Assembly: GCF_001447155.2 (NCBI RefSeq)
Contig: NZ_CP014754.1
Location: forward strand, 2,108,001 to 2,172,000
Direction: 5' to 3'
DNA length: 64,000 nucleotides
DNA from: Marinobacter sp. LQ44
GTDB lineage: Bacteria > Pseudomonadota > Gammaproteobacteria > Pseudomonadales > Oleiphilaceae
Shown here piece after piece: positions 1-9,399 of this stretch (its first letter is position 1; every line of letters starts with the position of its first letter). A program made the translations under genes and the position numbers. The notes beneath the pieces are model-generated. The model worked only from the letters and a program-made list of their open reading frames with translations. It was not told the DNA's origin and made no database searches.

Positions 1-1
1 C

Positions 2-1915
2 GAGACTGTCCACCGGGCGGTGAAAGACGGTGAGCTGATGTTGGTCTGTGAAGGCTGGGATGGACCCTTCTCCCCCTTGGTGACCTGGCGGCCAGACGAC
101 AGCCTGCCTGCCGGCGGCCGGTGGCGGGTAAATGACAACTGGATATACACGCCTTCGGCGATTGAGAGCGCCGTGGCGCAACTGAACGAATGCGGGGTGA
201 CCCTCGATCAGTTACGCCAATCCGCCCCCTGGGGGGTTGGAGCGCTGAAAGTGAACATGTTCTCGATGCACTACCGGCAGTGGCAGCGCCGGGAACAGGC
301 TGAGCAAGACAGCGCGGATAACCACCGGCTGAGCCTGCCCCTGGGGGCGTCCGCCTTGGTGGCTCCGCTGCCCATGCTGGCAGCATCCGCCACCAAAGGC
401 GCCTCTCAGGAACCCTCCCCCAGGATTCACCTGGAAGTGGGCCTGTTTACCGACGGCACCATGAACAACGCCGCCAATACCCAGGCTTTTAGAGAGCAGC
501 TGGAGCAGGAGTGCCTGATTCCTTATGAGAATAACACCATCAGCCGTGAAGAGTGTGAGCAGAGGCTGAGCCTGATGTTGGGTGCCAGCTACGCCAATGC
601 GGCCAGCAATGTGGCGAAGCTGCGAGACTTGTACAGTGAAGGTGAGGATGAATCGGAAAACACCATCACCTACCGGCGCAGGGTCTATGCACCTGGGGCG
701 GGCACCAAGACTGGCGGCAGCGACAAGCTGTATAGCGCCGCCACGGGCTTGGGGGAAGCTGGCGTTATCGCACAGGTGGACTACACCTTCTCGCAACTGG
801 CCTTGCGGGTGAAGGAAGTCCTGCAGGACCTGCCCACCGACCGACTGGACAAACCCATCGGCAAACTCACCTTGGACCTGCTTGGCTTCAGCCGGGGCGC
901 GGCGGCGGCCCGCCACGCTGCGCACGAGATTAATCAGGGGGAAAGCGGTCTGCTCGCCGAGATACTGGCTCAGAACCATATTCCTTGGCCGGAGATGGTA
1001 GAGATTCGCTTCGTGGGGCTGTTCGACTCCGTGGCCGCCATTGTGAACCCAGCTGCCGGCGATTTGTTGGCCCATAACAACCGCAACCACCCGGTAAAGC
1101 TGTACCTGAATCCGGACAAGGTGGGCCATGCGGTGCACCTGACCGCCGCCCATGAGCACCGCAGGAACTTTGCTCTGAACAGTCTGCAAAGCCCCGACGG
1201 CAGCTTGCCGGCCAACTTCCGGGAAATCTCCCTGCCGGGCGTTCATTCCGATATTGGCGGTGGTTACGGCGACAGCCAACGCGAGGATGTGCTGTTAAGC
1301 CCCAAGTTGCAGGTACCTCGCGACCGGCTGCGCTGGCCGGACAAAACCCTGCAGTGGGACAACCTGGAGGCCAAACGGCAACAGATAGAGTCAGAAGGCT
1401 GGATAGGCCCCCACAACCTGCCGGTACGGCAGTCCGAGCAGTTGCAGGCATGGCCGAAAGACCTGGGCCCCGAAGGGCCAGCCCAGCTGGAAATTGTTGC
1501 CCGGCGCTATGACCACCCGGCACCGGATGGCCGGGTGGAGCTGGTGTTGCGGATGCTACGCCAGGTGCGGGGGGAGTATTCGCAGGTGGCCTTGAGGTTG
1601 ATGCATCGGCTGGCCACCGATAGCGGTGCGCCGCTGCAAGATATTGATACCAGGAAAACCGACAATACCTTGCCAGAGGAACTGAAACCCATCCTGCAAC
1701 AAATCCTGGAACAGGTTGAACAAGGGAGCGACGCCCCTTCATTGACCGCGGAACACGAGCACCTGTTGCTCCAGCGCTATATTCATTACTCCGCTCACTA
1801 CAACGGCATCGAAGCCCTGGTGGCGGGAACACCTGCAAAGTTAGAGGGATTGCATCCCCATGCACCAGTGCTCTCCGGGGAGCGCCTGGTTTATCCACAG
1901 GAGGAAGGACAATGA
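2..1915 (+). CDS. T6SS phospholipase effector, Tle/DUF2235 family (5' end outside window)
   Basis: This is an alpha/beta-hydrolase of the DUF2235 (T6SS Tle-type lipase) family. Numbered from the GTG at 20, it shows the family's catalytic set: nucleophile Ser291 in the elbow GFSRG, Asp336 in LFDSVA, and His409 in GVHSDIGGGY. The hydrolase domain opens near residue 140 with GLFTDGTMNN. The reading frame is open to the left edge of the window, and no ribosome-binding site precedes the GTG at 20, so the gene probably starts upstream and the N-terminus is missing here. Its stop overlaps the start of the next gene (ATGA), so the pair is translationally coupled. Known family members are delivered by the type VI system and cleave phospholipids of rival bacteria; that role here is inferred from family and from the lipoprotein partner. 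Confidence 0.85.
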   Translation, partial: ETVHRAVKDGELMLVCEGWDGPFSPLVTWRPDDSLPAGGRWRVNDNWIYTPSAIESAVAQLNECGVTLDQLRQSAPWGVGALKVNMFSMHYRQWQRREQAEQDSADNHRLSLPLGASALVAPLPMLAASATKGASQEPSPRIHLEVGLFTDGTMNNAANTQAFREQLEQECLIPYENNTISREECEQRLSLMLGASYANAASNVAKLRDLYSEGEDESENTITYRRRVYAPGAGTKTGGSDKLYSAATGLGEAGVIAQVDYTFSQLALRVKEVLQDLPTDRLDKPIGKLTLDLLGFSRGAAAARHAAHEINQGESGLLAEILAQNHIPWPEMVEIRFVGLFDSVAAIVNPAAGDLLAHNNRNHPVKLYLNPDKVGHAVHLTAAHEHRRNFALNSLQSPDGSLPANFREISLPGVHSDIGGGYGDSQREDVLLSPKLQVPRDRLRWPDKTLQWDNLEAKRQQIESEGWIGPHNLPVRQSEQLQAWPKDLGPEGPAQLEIVARRYDHPAPDGRVELVLRMLRQVRGEYSQVALRLMHRLATDSGAPLQDIDTRKTDNTLPEELKPILQQILEQVEQGSDAPSLTAEHEHLLLQRYIHYSAHYNGIEALVAGTPAKLEGLHPHAPVLSGERLVYPQEEGQ

Positions 1916-2520
1916 CGGTAAGATCAATGATGGCCGGGATAGCCTTGGTGGGCTGGGTGGTGCTGGCTGCTGGCTGCGCCTTAAAGGCCAAGGACGATAT
2001 TCCTTGGGGTATTCAGGTAGCGGCTCCCAAGCACTACGACATTTGGGGGGTGAGCATGTTCCTGGAGAAACCCGGGGAACGGAGTTGGCGCCAGCCCGTT
2101 GGCTATGTGAGCTGCTGCTGGAAGGAGGGGGAGCGCGGCCCCTGGGGTAGTGGGGGGGGGGTTGATCCTTTCCCCGAACTGATCTTCCTGCACTGGTTCT
2201 CCTTTGCGGAGCAGAAATACTACGTCAAGCTGATCGAGGTGCCGCCGGATCTGCAGGATCGCATGCGGGAGCCGGTGCTCGTGAAGACCCAGACTGGCGA
2301 GCGCTTGGTTCCCCGCCACACCTTGGTATTTGGCCTAGCCCCCGGCGGAACTGTGGTGGTGTGGATCAGGAACCAGTTCGGCAACGTGATCGAGGTGATG
2401 CGCATGCAGGCCACGGAGGTGCCGGGGGATCCAGATGATTTTGAGGCAGGAACCAGGAATTATCTCGAAAAACACGGTGATTACCTCAGGGAACATGGCA
2501 TACCGCTGGAGGGCTGGTAA
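1912..2520 (+). CDS. DUF2931-like lipoprotein, probable immunity partner of the lipase
   Basis: A 202-residue protein with a lipoprotein signal peptide: a hydrophobic stretch follows MTVRSM, and the lipobox LAAGC gives Cys at about residue 23. The mature part has the tryptophan- and tyrosine-rich look of DUF2931 proteins (YVSCCWK, LHWFSFAEQKYY). The ATG overlaps the stop of the upstream lipase gene by the ATGA arrangement, and GAGGAAGG sits just before it as ribosome-binding site. T6SS lipases acting in the periplasm are usually paired with periplasmic lipoproteins that neutralise them, so immunity is the natural reading. This is inferred from position, export signal and family; no binding interface can be seen. 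Confidence 0.7.
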   Translation: MTVRSMMAGIALVGWVVLAAGCALKAKDDIPWGIQVAAPKHYDIWGVSMFLEKPGERSWRQPVGYVSCCWKEGERGPWGSGGGVDPFPELIFLHWFSFAEQKYYVKLIEVPPDLQDRMREPVLVKTQTGERLVPRHTLVFGLAPGGTVVVWIRNQFGNVIEVMRMQATEVPGDPDDFEAGTRNYLEKHGDYLREHGIPLEGW

Positions 2521-2541
2521 ACGAACTACTCAATAACATAA

Positions 2542-2580
2542 AAAACCCGGCGACTGTCTCCAGCGCCGGGTTTTCTTTTT
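2542..2580 (+). terminator. intrinsic terminator after the effector-immunity pair
   Basis: AAAACCCGGCG and CGCCGGGTTTT form an 11-bp stem around a short loop, followed by TTTTCTTTTT. It lies between two convergent genes and can serve both directions because the 5' arm starts with an A-run. Confidence 0.85.
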
Positions 2581-2602
2581 GGCGGGCTATCAGCCGGGCT
2601 GA

Positions 2603-3997
2603 TTACGCCAGCAGGTTATAGACAAACACGATTGCCACGGCAATCGGCGTTACAAACCGGATCAGGTTGTACCACAAGCCAAAGGTGCTTTCCTGCAGAG
2701 CCAGGTCGCTCTTCAGGGATTCCTTGGCCACGAACCAACCTACAAAGATAGCCGTCAGCAGACCGGAGAGCGGCAGCATGATGTTGGCAGTGAAGTAGTC
2801 CAGCAGATCGAAAATGGTCTTGCCTTCGAATGCAGCGAACATACCCAGCGGCGCCACGTCGGCCCACAGGTTCAGGGACAGGATGGAGGCAATACCGAGC
2901 AACCAGCAGGCACCACCGGCGATCACGGCGCTACCCACACGGGCAAAGCTGGTTTTTTCCTCTACCCACTCAACCACCGGCTCCAGCAGTGAGATGCCGG
3001 ATGTCCAGGCGGCGAACAGCAGCAGTATGAAGAACAGGGTGCCGAACAGGGTACCCATGGGCATGTTACCGAACGCCAGTGGCAGGGTCTGGAAAATCAG
3101 GCCGGGGCCGGCACCGGCTTCAAGGCCGTTGGCGAACACCACCGGGAAAATAGCCAGGCCCGCCAGCAGGGCTACAACCGTATCCATAATGGCAACGCTC
3201 ACCGCCGTGCGGCCAATGGAGACATCGCGGCTCAGGTAAGAGCCGTAAGCCATCATGATGGCCATACCCAGGCTCAAAGTGAAGAACGCATGACCCAGGG
3301 CCACCAGCACACCGTTCACTGTCAGGGCACTGAAATCCGGATTAAACAGGAAGGAAACCGCCTCCCCGAAGTGGCCGGTGGTGGTGGCATAACCCACCAC
3401 CATCAACAGCAGGATAAACAGGGCCGGCATCAGAATGGTGACTGCACGCTCCAGGCCGCCTTTCAGACCGCGGGCTACAACCAGCACGACCAGAGCCATG
3501 AACACCGTGTGCCAGAGCAGGAGCTTGGCCGGGCTGGCCAGCAGGCCGCCGAACATTTCACCCACGGATTCGGCAGTGCCGCCGGTGAAATCACCCATGG
3601 CGGCGTGGCCAACATAGGAGGCAGCCCAGCCACCGATCACCGAGTAGAACGACAGAATGATGAAGGCCGCCAGCATGCCGATGATGGCGGAAATTCGCCA
3701 GCCGGACGACGCCAGGTTGCGCTCGGCCACCAGGCGGAAACTGGTGATCGGATTGTGGCGACCATTCCGGCCGATAAACACCTCGGCCATCATGATGGGA
3801 ATACCGATGATGAAGATACAGAGCAGGTAAACCAGAACGAAGGCACCGCCGCCGTTCTCACCAGTGACATAAGGGAACTTCCAGACGTTACCGAGACCAA
3901 CAGCAGAACCGGTTGCTGCCAGAATAAACGCGAACTTGGACGACCAGAGTCCGCGAGCCCCGATACCGCTGTCTGATGCGGAGTTGGACTGTGACAT
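2603..3997 (-). CDS. sodium-dependent transporter, NSS/SNF family
   Basis: A 464-residue inner-membrane protein of the neurotransmitter:sodium symporter family. The signature of TM1 is clear near residues 30-45 (GSAVGLGNVWKFPY), where the helix unwinds to form the Na+ and substrate site in LeuT-fold transporters. About eleven to twelve hydrophobic helices follow, and the polar N-terminal tail is short. The start is supported by AGGAAGA upstream of the ATG. Bacterial members take up amino acids such as tryptophan, leucine or tyrosine with Na+; the substrate cannot be told from sequence. It is a single gene with the chemoreceptor gene behind it on the same strand. Confidence 0.9.
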   Translation of the reverse strand: MSQSNSASDSGIGARGLWSSKFAFILAATGSAVGLGNVWKFPYVTGENGGGAFVLVYLLCIFIIGIPIMMAEVFIGRNGRHNPITSFRLVAERNLASSGWRISAIIGMLAAFIILSFYSVIGGWAASYVGHAAMGDFTGGTAESVGEMFGGLLASPAKLLLWHTVFMALVVLVVARGLKGGLERAVTILMPALFILLLMVVGYATTTGHFGEAVSFLFNPDFSALTVNGVLVALGHAFFTLSLGMAIMMAYGSYLSRDVSIGRTAVSVAIMDTVVALLAGLAIFPVVFANGLEAGAGPGLIFQTLPLAFGNMPMGTLFGTLFFILLLFAAWTSGISLLEPVVEWVEEKTSFARVGSAVIAGGACWLLGIASILSLNLWADVAPLGMFAAFEGKTIFDLLDYFTANIMLPLSGLLTAIFVGWFVAKESLKSDLALQESTFGLWYNLIRFVTPIAVAIVFVYNLLA

Positions 3998-4086
3998 GAA
4001 TTTTCTTCCTGTGCTTTTGGCTATAGGAAACTACGAATTGTGAGGGCGCCAAACCGTTGGTTCAGGCCATTGGTGCGGGATTCTGC

Positions 4087-4114
4087 CAGCACTGGCGCGG
4101 TGATGCCAGTGCTG
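4087..4114. repeat. 10-bp perfect inverted repeat between mcp and the NSS gene
   Basis: CAGCACTGGC (4087-4096) and GCCAGTGCTG (4105-4114) are perfect complements around an 8-base loop. No T-run follows on either strand, so it is a weak candidate terminator for the chemoreceptor gene or an operator upstream of the NSS gene. Confidence 0.5.
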
Positions 4115-4168
4115 AAATGTTGTTCAGTGGTTTCTGTCGACCACACAGATCCGACGGGCAAGCGCTAA

Positions 4169-5743
4169 CTAGCCAGATTTACTGACAAACCGGGCAATCA
4201 GGTCCTTCAGGCCACGGGCCATGCCACTGAGCCGGTCGCTGCTGTCTTTAGCGGCTTCTGCCTGCTCGTCGCTCTGGTCAGCAAGGCCGGCGATGTTCAC
4301 AATTTGCCGGTTGATCTCATCCGATACCTGGCTTTGCTCCTCGAACGCGGCCGACATGGTAATGAAACTGTCGGAAATCGAATCCACCGAACCCACAATG
4401 GTTTGCAGGGATTCTGCCGCGCCCTGCACCCGGGCCAGGCCCTGGCTGGCGATTTCCTCACCAGAACGTACCGCCTGAATGGTTTCATCCACCTGGGCCC
4501 GGAACTGCTCAATCACCTCATGGATCTTGACGGTGGACTGCCGGGTTCTCTGGGCCAGGGAGCGCACTTCGTCGGCGACCACCGCAAAGCCTCTGCCTTG
4601 CTCGCCGGCGCGGGCCGCTTCAATGGCCGCGTTGAGAGCCAGCAGATTGGTCTGCTCGGCAATGTCCGAGATCAGGTCGGCCGCCTCTCCAATGGTGCGG
4701 GTGGATTCACCCAGACGACCCACCGATTCGCCAATGCCATTCACCTGCTGCACCAGCTGCTCGATCGCGGCAGTGGCCTCACCACTGCGCTGCCTGCCCT
4801 CATGGGCCAGCCGGTTGGCCTGCTCCGCCTCTTTCGCATTGTGGGTAACGGCTTCCGCCACTTCCTGAATGGACGCGGTCATTTCATTGATCGCCGAGGC
4901 GGTCTGGTCCGTCTCCGCCCGCTGCCGGGCAATGGCGGTAGCACCTTCCGTAATGAAGCCATGAGACGCCCGGGCCTGCTGCAGTAAATGCTCAGCCTGA
5001 TCGTCAATTCGAGCCAGCGCTGTGCGAATACGCGCTTCCTCACTGACCAGCACCAGAGCCAACCGCGACATCAGACCGTGCTCACCGCTGTACGTGCGGG
5101 CAACGATGGGGTCCTGGAAAGCATCGGGGCGCAAAGCGAGTAAACCTTTCAGACGATTGGAAATAGACCCGAACACCAGACTGAACGCCAGAGCATGCCC
5201 CGCCAACACAATCAGGGCTGCAAGCCAGAGCGGTTCCAGCTGAATGGCCCCCAGGGTGATCACCAGGGATAACAGAAACGGCCAGCCGGAACGCCCCATT
5301 GACATGGCCCGGTTAGTGAACGATGACGACAACTTGCCTGCGGAAATACCGGCATAGAGTTTTTCAGCCCGGGCAATCTGGTCCCGAGTGGCCGCCACGC
5401 GCACGGATTCATAGCCCACCATCTGGCCGTTCTCCCAGATGGGAGTGGCATAGGCACTGACCCAGTAATGATCACCGTTCTTTGCCCGGTTCTTGACCAC
5501 ACCCATCCAGGCCTTGCCCGCTTTCAGATACTCCCACATGTCAGCGAACACCGCCGGCGGCATGTCCGGGTGGCGAATCAGATTATGCGCCTGGCCAATC
5601 AGTTCGTCCCGGGTGTACCCGCTGATGGTTTCAAAATCGTCGTTGCAATAGGAGATCACGCCCTTGAGGGAGGTGGTACTGATCAGGCGCATACCTTCCG
5701 GTACGGTAATTTCGCGCTGGGTGACAGGTAGATTCTTGCGCAT
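4169..5743 (-). CDS. PAS-containing methyl-accepting chemotaxis protein (Aer-like)
   Basis: A 524-residue chemoreceptor. Residues about 20-118 form a PAS domain of the Aer type ([21 protein letters not shown], then HPDMPP), expected to hold FAD or another redox-sensing cofactor in the cytoplasm. Two adjacent hydrophobic helices (about 153-192) form a membrane hairpin with almost no periplasmic part, as in Aer. The C-terminal half is the coiled-coil signalling domain with the highly conserved tip ([20 protein letters not shown]), which docks CheA and CheW. It should direct energy or oxygen taxis. No che genes lie nearby, so it feeds a chemotaxis pathway encoded elsewhere. Confidence 0.9.
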   Translation of the reverse strand: MRKNLPVTQREITVPEGMRLISTTSLKGVISYCNDDFETISGYTRDELIGQAHNLIRHPDMPPAVFADMWEYLKAGKAWMGVVKNRAKNGDHYWVSAYATPIWENGQMVGYESVRVAATRDQIARAEKLYAGISAGKLSSSFTNRAMSMGRSGWPFLLSLVITLGAIQLEPLWLAALIVLAGHALAFSLVFGSISNRLKGLLALRPDAFQDPIVARTYSGEHGLMSRLALVLVSEEARIRTALARIDDQAEHLLQQARASHGFITEGATAIARQRAETDQTASAINEMTASIQEVAEAVTHNAKEAEQANRLAHEGRQRSGEATAAIEQLVQQVNGIGESVGRLGESTRTIGEAADLISDIAEQTNLLALNAAIEAARAGEQGRGFAVVADEVRSLAQRTRQSTVKIHEVIEQFRAQVDETIQAVRSGEEIASQGLARVQGAAESLQTIVGSVDSISDSFITMSAAFEEQSQVSDEINRQIVNIAGLADQSDEQAEAAKDSSDRLSGMARGLKDLIARFVSKSG

Positions 5744-5887
5744 AGGGGGTCGATGTCCGTTAAACCGGGGAAATTATTTCAGGGCGCAAGCGTAAGTCTG
5801 GATGAATATCAAGGAAATATCTAATGAGTTACGCTACGTCACATTAATGTAACGGCACACAACCCGATATCTTGAAGACAAGGCTTG

Positions 5888-6760
5888 TCAGGGCCCGGCC
5901 AGGACCCTTGCCCGGGGATGAAAACGGGCATTCACCCACAGTGAAAACGCGATCACCGCGCCGCCAAGCATAAGGCGCATGAGGTCCGCATCCCGGTTCC
6001 AGATCAGCAGGTTCACCAGCAACCCGGCAGGCACCAGGGCATTGTTCATAATCGCCAGGGTGCCAGCATCTACCTCACAGGCACCGCGATTCCACAGGTA
6101 TAGCCCAAGCCCCGAGGCCGCGAGCCCCAGCCAACCGAGAATGCCCCACTGAAGACTGGTCGTGGGCAGCTTGTCAGCATCACCGAATATCAGGAACGAC
6201 GGCAAGGCGATCACCAGCGCCCCGAAAAAGAAGTAGCCGAAGGTACGGTAGCCCGGCAAGGCCAGGGCGTAGTGGCGCATCACGTGTTTGTAGCCCACTT
6301 GGCCGGCGGCAAAGGTAAAATTAGCCACTTGCAGTAACAAGAAGCCGGTAATGAAATCTTCACTCAGGCCATCGTAGCGAATAATCCCGGCGCCCAGAGT
6401 AGCGATGGCTGCCGCCAGCAAGGCCACCGGGGAGAACCGGCGAAACAGGGCATCGTCAATCAGCGTAACGTACAAAGGGGTGAAGATGGTGAACAGCAAC
6501 ACTTCAGGCACCGTGAGGTAACTGAACGAGCGGTACAGACAAAGGTAGGTAATACCGAACTGCAGCATGCCGGTAATCAGAATACCAAGCTTCATGCCCC
6601 CGGGCACACCACGCCAGCGGGTGAAGGGCAGAAACACCAGGGCCGCCAGCAGCACACGGGTAAGCACGGCAAAATCGCTGTCTACCCGGCCAGCCAGGAA
6701 CTCGCCGATCAAGCTGAACGAAAACGCCCACAGCGCCGTTACCAGAACCAGAAGAACCAT
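5888..6760 (-). CDS. EamA/DMT-family transporter
   Basis: A 290-residue protein with about ten hydrophobic helices in two similar halves, typical of EamA-domain drug/metabolite exporters. The first half opens with TALWAFSFSLIGEFLAGR and the second with FLLLQVANFTFAAGQVGYK. The ATG follows a weak GGTGG motif. Members export amino acids or metabolites, or import some; the substrate is not predictable. It is divergent from the MATE gene, with about 160 bp between them for two promoters. Confidence 0.85.
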   Translation of the reverse strand: MVLLVLVTALWAFSFSLIGEFLAGRVDSDFAVLTRVLLAALVFLPFTRWRGVPGGMKLGILITGMLQFGITYLCLYRSFSYLTVPEVLLFTIFTPLYVTLIDDALFRRFSPVALLAAAIATLGAGIIRYDGLSEDFITGFLLLQVANFTFAAGQVGYKHVMRHYALALPGYRTFGYFFFGALVIALPSFLIFGDADKLPTTSLQWGILGWLGLAASGLGLYLWNRGACEVDAGTLAIMNNALVPAGLLVNLLIWNRDADLMRLMLGGAVIAFSLWVNARFHPRARVLAGP

Positions 6761-6924
6761 ACCACCACACCAGAAATAAACCGGACCGCTACTGTACCGT
6801 TTTTGCCGGCATTATCCAGTACGGAAGGCGGTGCAAACCCCTATAAGCTGCCCGACCGCCAATCGGGTAACATGTCCGCCTCTGACAGGTACAACCCTGA
6901 CGAACCAACATCGAAACCAGCACC

Positions 6925-8367
6925 ATGGACGAAAACCACCAACCGTTACCCGAAGCCCGACAGCCCCTTGTTCGCCGCACGCTGGCGGAATGGAGAACCC
7001 TGGCCATTCTGGGCGGGCCGATCCTGATTGCCCAGGTGGCACAGATGGCCAATGGGGTTATTGATACCGTTATGGCGGGCCACGCCAGCGCTCGGGATTT
7101 GGCCGCGGTAGGCATTGGCAGCAGCCTGTGGATGCCACTATTCCTGTTTTTCATGGGCATGCTGGGGGCGCTGCAACCGATCATTTCCGGCTACAACGGT
7201 GCCCGGCAGCACTCGAAGATCATGCCGGCCACCTGGCAGGGCATTTACATCGCAGCCGGCGGCACGGTGATCATGGCGTTGTTGCTGACCAACGTACACC
7301 CGGTACTGGCGATGCTGAAGATGGATACAGAGACTGCCGGCATCACCCAGGGATACCTGAACGCCTTCGCCTGGGGCATTCCAGCCCTGCTTCTTATGAA
7401 CGCTCTGCGGGGACTCACTGACGGCCTCGGCCACACCCGGGTAATCATGGCTTTCTCTGTACTCAGCACGCTGATCAACCTGCCGCTGAACTACATCTTC
7501 ATTTACGGCAAGCTAGGCCTGCCCGCCATGGGCGGTGTGGGCTGCGGCTGGGCGACATCGCTGTCCAACGGGACGGCCGCCATTGCCTTACTGATCTACC
7601 TGAACCGGAGCCGTACCTTCCGCCAGTTTCACCTGCTGGCCGACTGGGTGAAGCCCAACTGGCGGGGAATTCGCTACATTCTGGGTATCGGCGTGCCGAT
7701 TGGCTTCACCATTTTTGTCGAAGCCAGCATGTTTTCGGTCATTGCCCTGTTCCTGGCGCCCCTGGGGCCGGTGATCGTGGCGGGACATCAGATTGCGCTG
7801 AACGTGGTGTCGTTGTTGTTCATGCTACCGCTGAGCATAGGCATGGCACTGACGCTGCGGGTGAGTTTTCTGGTGGGTGCCCGGGCGCCGGATACCGCCC
7901 GGCTGATTTCCCGTAGCTCGCTCATCCTGGCCTCGGCGGTTGCCCTGATCTTTGCCACGTTGCTGTTTGTGTTCTCCGCACAGATCGCCGCACTCTACAC
8001 CGGCGACCAGGCCGTGCGGGATGTCACCATTCGCCTGCTGGCGTTTGCCGCCATGTTCCAGGTTGCTGATGTGATTCAGGTAACCTGCATCAGTGCGCTC
8101 AGGGGCTATAAGGACACCCGCATTCCCATGTTCATTATGCTGTTTTCGTTCTGGGGGGTTGGCCTGCCACTGGGCTACGTTCTGACCTTTACAGACCTGC
8201 TTTGGCCGGCGTTGGGAGCGGCGGGGTTCTGGGTGGGGCTGACGGCGGGGCTGACCTCCGCCAGTGTTTTGCTGGGTTGGCGATTGTTCCGCTACCGGCC
8301 CGGAAACCACCATCACGGCGAACCCGACAGCCGGACTTCAGTTCAAGCCGGTTCGGCCACCAACTGA
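6925..8367 (+). CDS. MATE-family multidrug efflux pump (NorM type)
   Basis: A 480-residue, 12-helix membrane protein of the MATE family. The two MatE repeats are visible (GPILIAQVAQMANGVIDTVM near residue 33, and VPIGFTIFVEASMFSVIALF near residue 260). NorM-type pumps expel cationic drugs and dyes in exchange for Na+ or H+. The C-terminal end is polar and rich in histidine and arginine. Its last 25 bases overlap the 3' end of the convergent GGDEF gene. Confidence 0.9.
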   Translation: MDENHQPLPEARQPLVRRTLAEWRTLAILGGPILIAQVAQMANGVIDTVMAGHASARDLAAVGIGSSLWMPLFLFFMGMLGALQPIISGYNGARQHSKIMPATWQGIYIAAGGTVIMALLLTNVHPVLAMLKMDTETAGITQGYLNAFAWGIPALLLMNALRGLTDGLGHTRVIMAFSVLSTLINLPLNYIFIYGKLGLPAMGGVGCGWATSLSNGTAAIALLIYLNRSRTFRQFHLLADWVKPNWRGIRYILGIGVPIGFTIFVEASMFSVIALFLAPLGPVIVAGHQIALNVVSLLFMLPLSIGMALTLRVSFLVGARAPDTARLISRSSLILASAVALIFATLLFVFSAQIAALYTGDQAVRDVTIRLLAFAAMFQVADVIQVTCISALRGYKDTRIPMFIMLFSFWGVGLPLGYVLTFTDLLWPALGAAGFWVGLTAGLTSASVLLGWRLFRYRPGNHHHGEPDSRTSVQAGSATN

Positions 8368-9347
8368 GTGTTCTTATCTGCAAATACAATCCGATCCCGC
8401 CCGGTCTCCTTGGCCTGATACAGCGCTTCATCAGCCCTCGCCAACCAGCTCTCCACGCTCTCGCCGTGGCCCAGCAAGGCGACACCAAATGACGAAGTGA
8501 CCGGGCCACCGGGGTACTTGAGATGCCTGCGCAACACCTGTTGCAGGTTGTTCATAACCGCCTGCAGGCTGGACCCATCCACACCGGGCAGCAATAACAC
8601 GAACTCCTCACCGCCATAACGGAACAGCTGATCAGACTTTCGTGTGTTGCGTTCAATCAGCGCCACCAAGTCCGTCAGCACATTATCACCGACGCCATGA
8701 CCATACACATCGTTGATTTTCTTGAAGTGGTCGATATCAAGCATCACCAGGGCATAGGGTAGCCCGGATCGCTCAGCATTGGCGGCAGCCGCATCCAGCT
8801 CCTCATCCATGGAGCGGCGGTTCTTGACACCGGTCAGCGGGTCAATAGTGGCCAGGTGCTCCAAGCGTTCCCGCTGATCCTGGTTACGATAGGCAAAGAC
8901 ATAGGCACAGGCGCTGACCACCGTCGCCGTGGTCGCAAACGTCCACATTTGAACCGTTGAGCTGAAAGCCGTTTCAATCGACATCAGCGCCAGAACGGAT
9001 AGCAGGTTCAGAATGGCCGCAAGTCGGCTGGATACAAGAAAGAAGGTTGTTACCAGGCAAGGGAATATCCAGAACAAACCCGCCTCACCCATAACCGCAC
9101 CAACGGTGACCGCGCCCGCGCAGATGATAATCGCCAGGAACATGCCGCTGCGGTATGTGTCTCCGGTGACCCAGGCATAAGCGAGGCTGCCAACGATGCC
9201 AGACAGAATCCCGAGATCAACAAAACCGGCGAGCGGATTACCCTCGACAAATCGCAGGATCACGAACGGCGTGATGCCAACGATGGCACTGATGCCAAGC
9301 AAAGTGATGATCGATAATCGGAAATCATTTTTTAGCCGATGAAACAT
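8343..9347 (-). CDS. membrane-bound diguanylate cyclase (GGDEF)
   Basis: A 334-residue protein: roughly six hydrophobic helices in residues 15-170, then a GGDEF domain from about residue 180 (LATIDPLTGVKNRRSMDEEL). The active-site motif is intact as RYGGEEF near residue 245, with the substrate-binding D.DHFK..ND segment before it. It should make cyclic di-GMP from two GTP at the inner membrane. There is no recognisable RxxD inhibitory site just upstream of GGEEF. It is divergent from the HD-GYP-like gene, with only about 50 bp between the starts, so synthesis and response may be co-controlled. Confidence 0.9.
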   Translation of the reverse strand: MFHRLKNDFRLSIITLLGISAIVGITPFVILRFVEGNPLAGFVDLGILSGIVGSLAYAWVTGDTYRSGMFLAIIICAGAVTVGAVMGEAGLFWIFPCLVTTFFLVSSRLAAILNLLSVLALMSIETAFSSTVQMWTFATTATVVSACAYVFAYRNQDQRERLEHLATIDPLTGVKNRRSMDEELDAAAANAERSGLPYALVMLDIDHFKKINDVYGHGVGDNVLTDLVALIERNTRKSDQLFRYGGEEFVLLLPGVDGSSLQAVMNNLQQVLRRHLKYPGGPVTSSFGVALLGHGESVESWLARADEALYQAKETGRDRIVFADKNTQLVAEPA

Positions 9348-9399
9348 TCAGGGTGCGTCCGACTATGGTCTTAGTTAGTACACAAGCTTAGCGTAAGCT

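Noticed and set aside
212..1991. two long minus-strand open frames opposite the lipase gene
   Set aside because: The plus strand encodes a complete catalytic triad and the coupled lipoprotein; the opposite frames show no motif.
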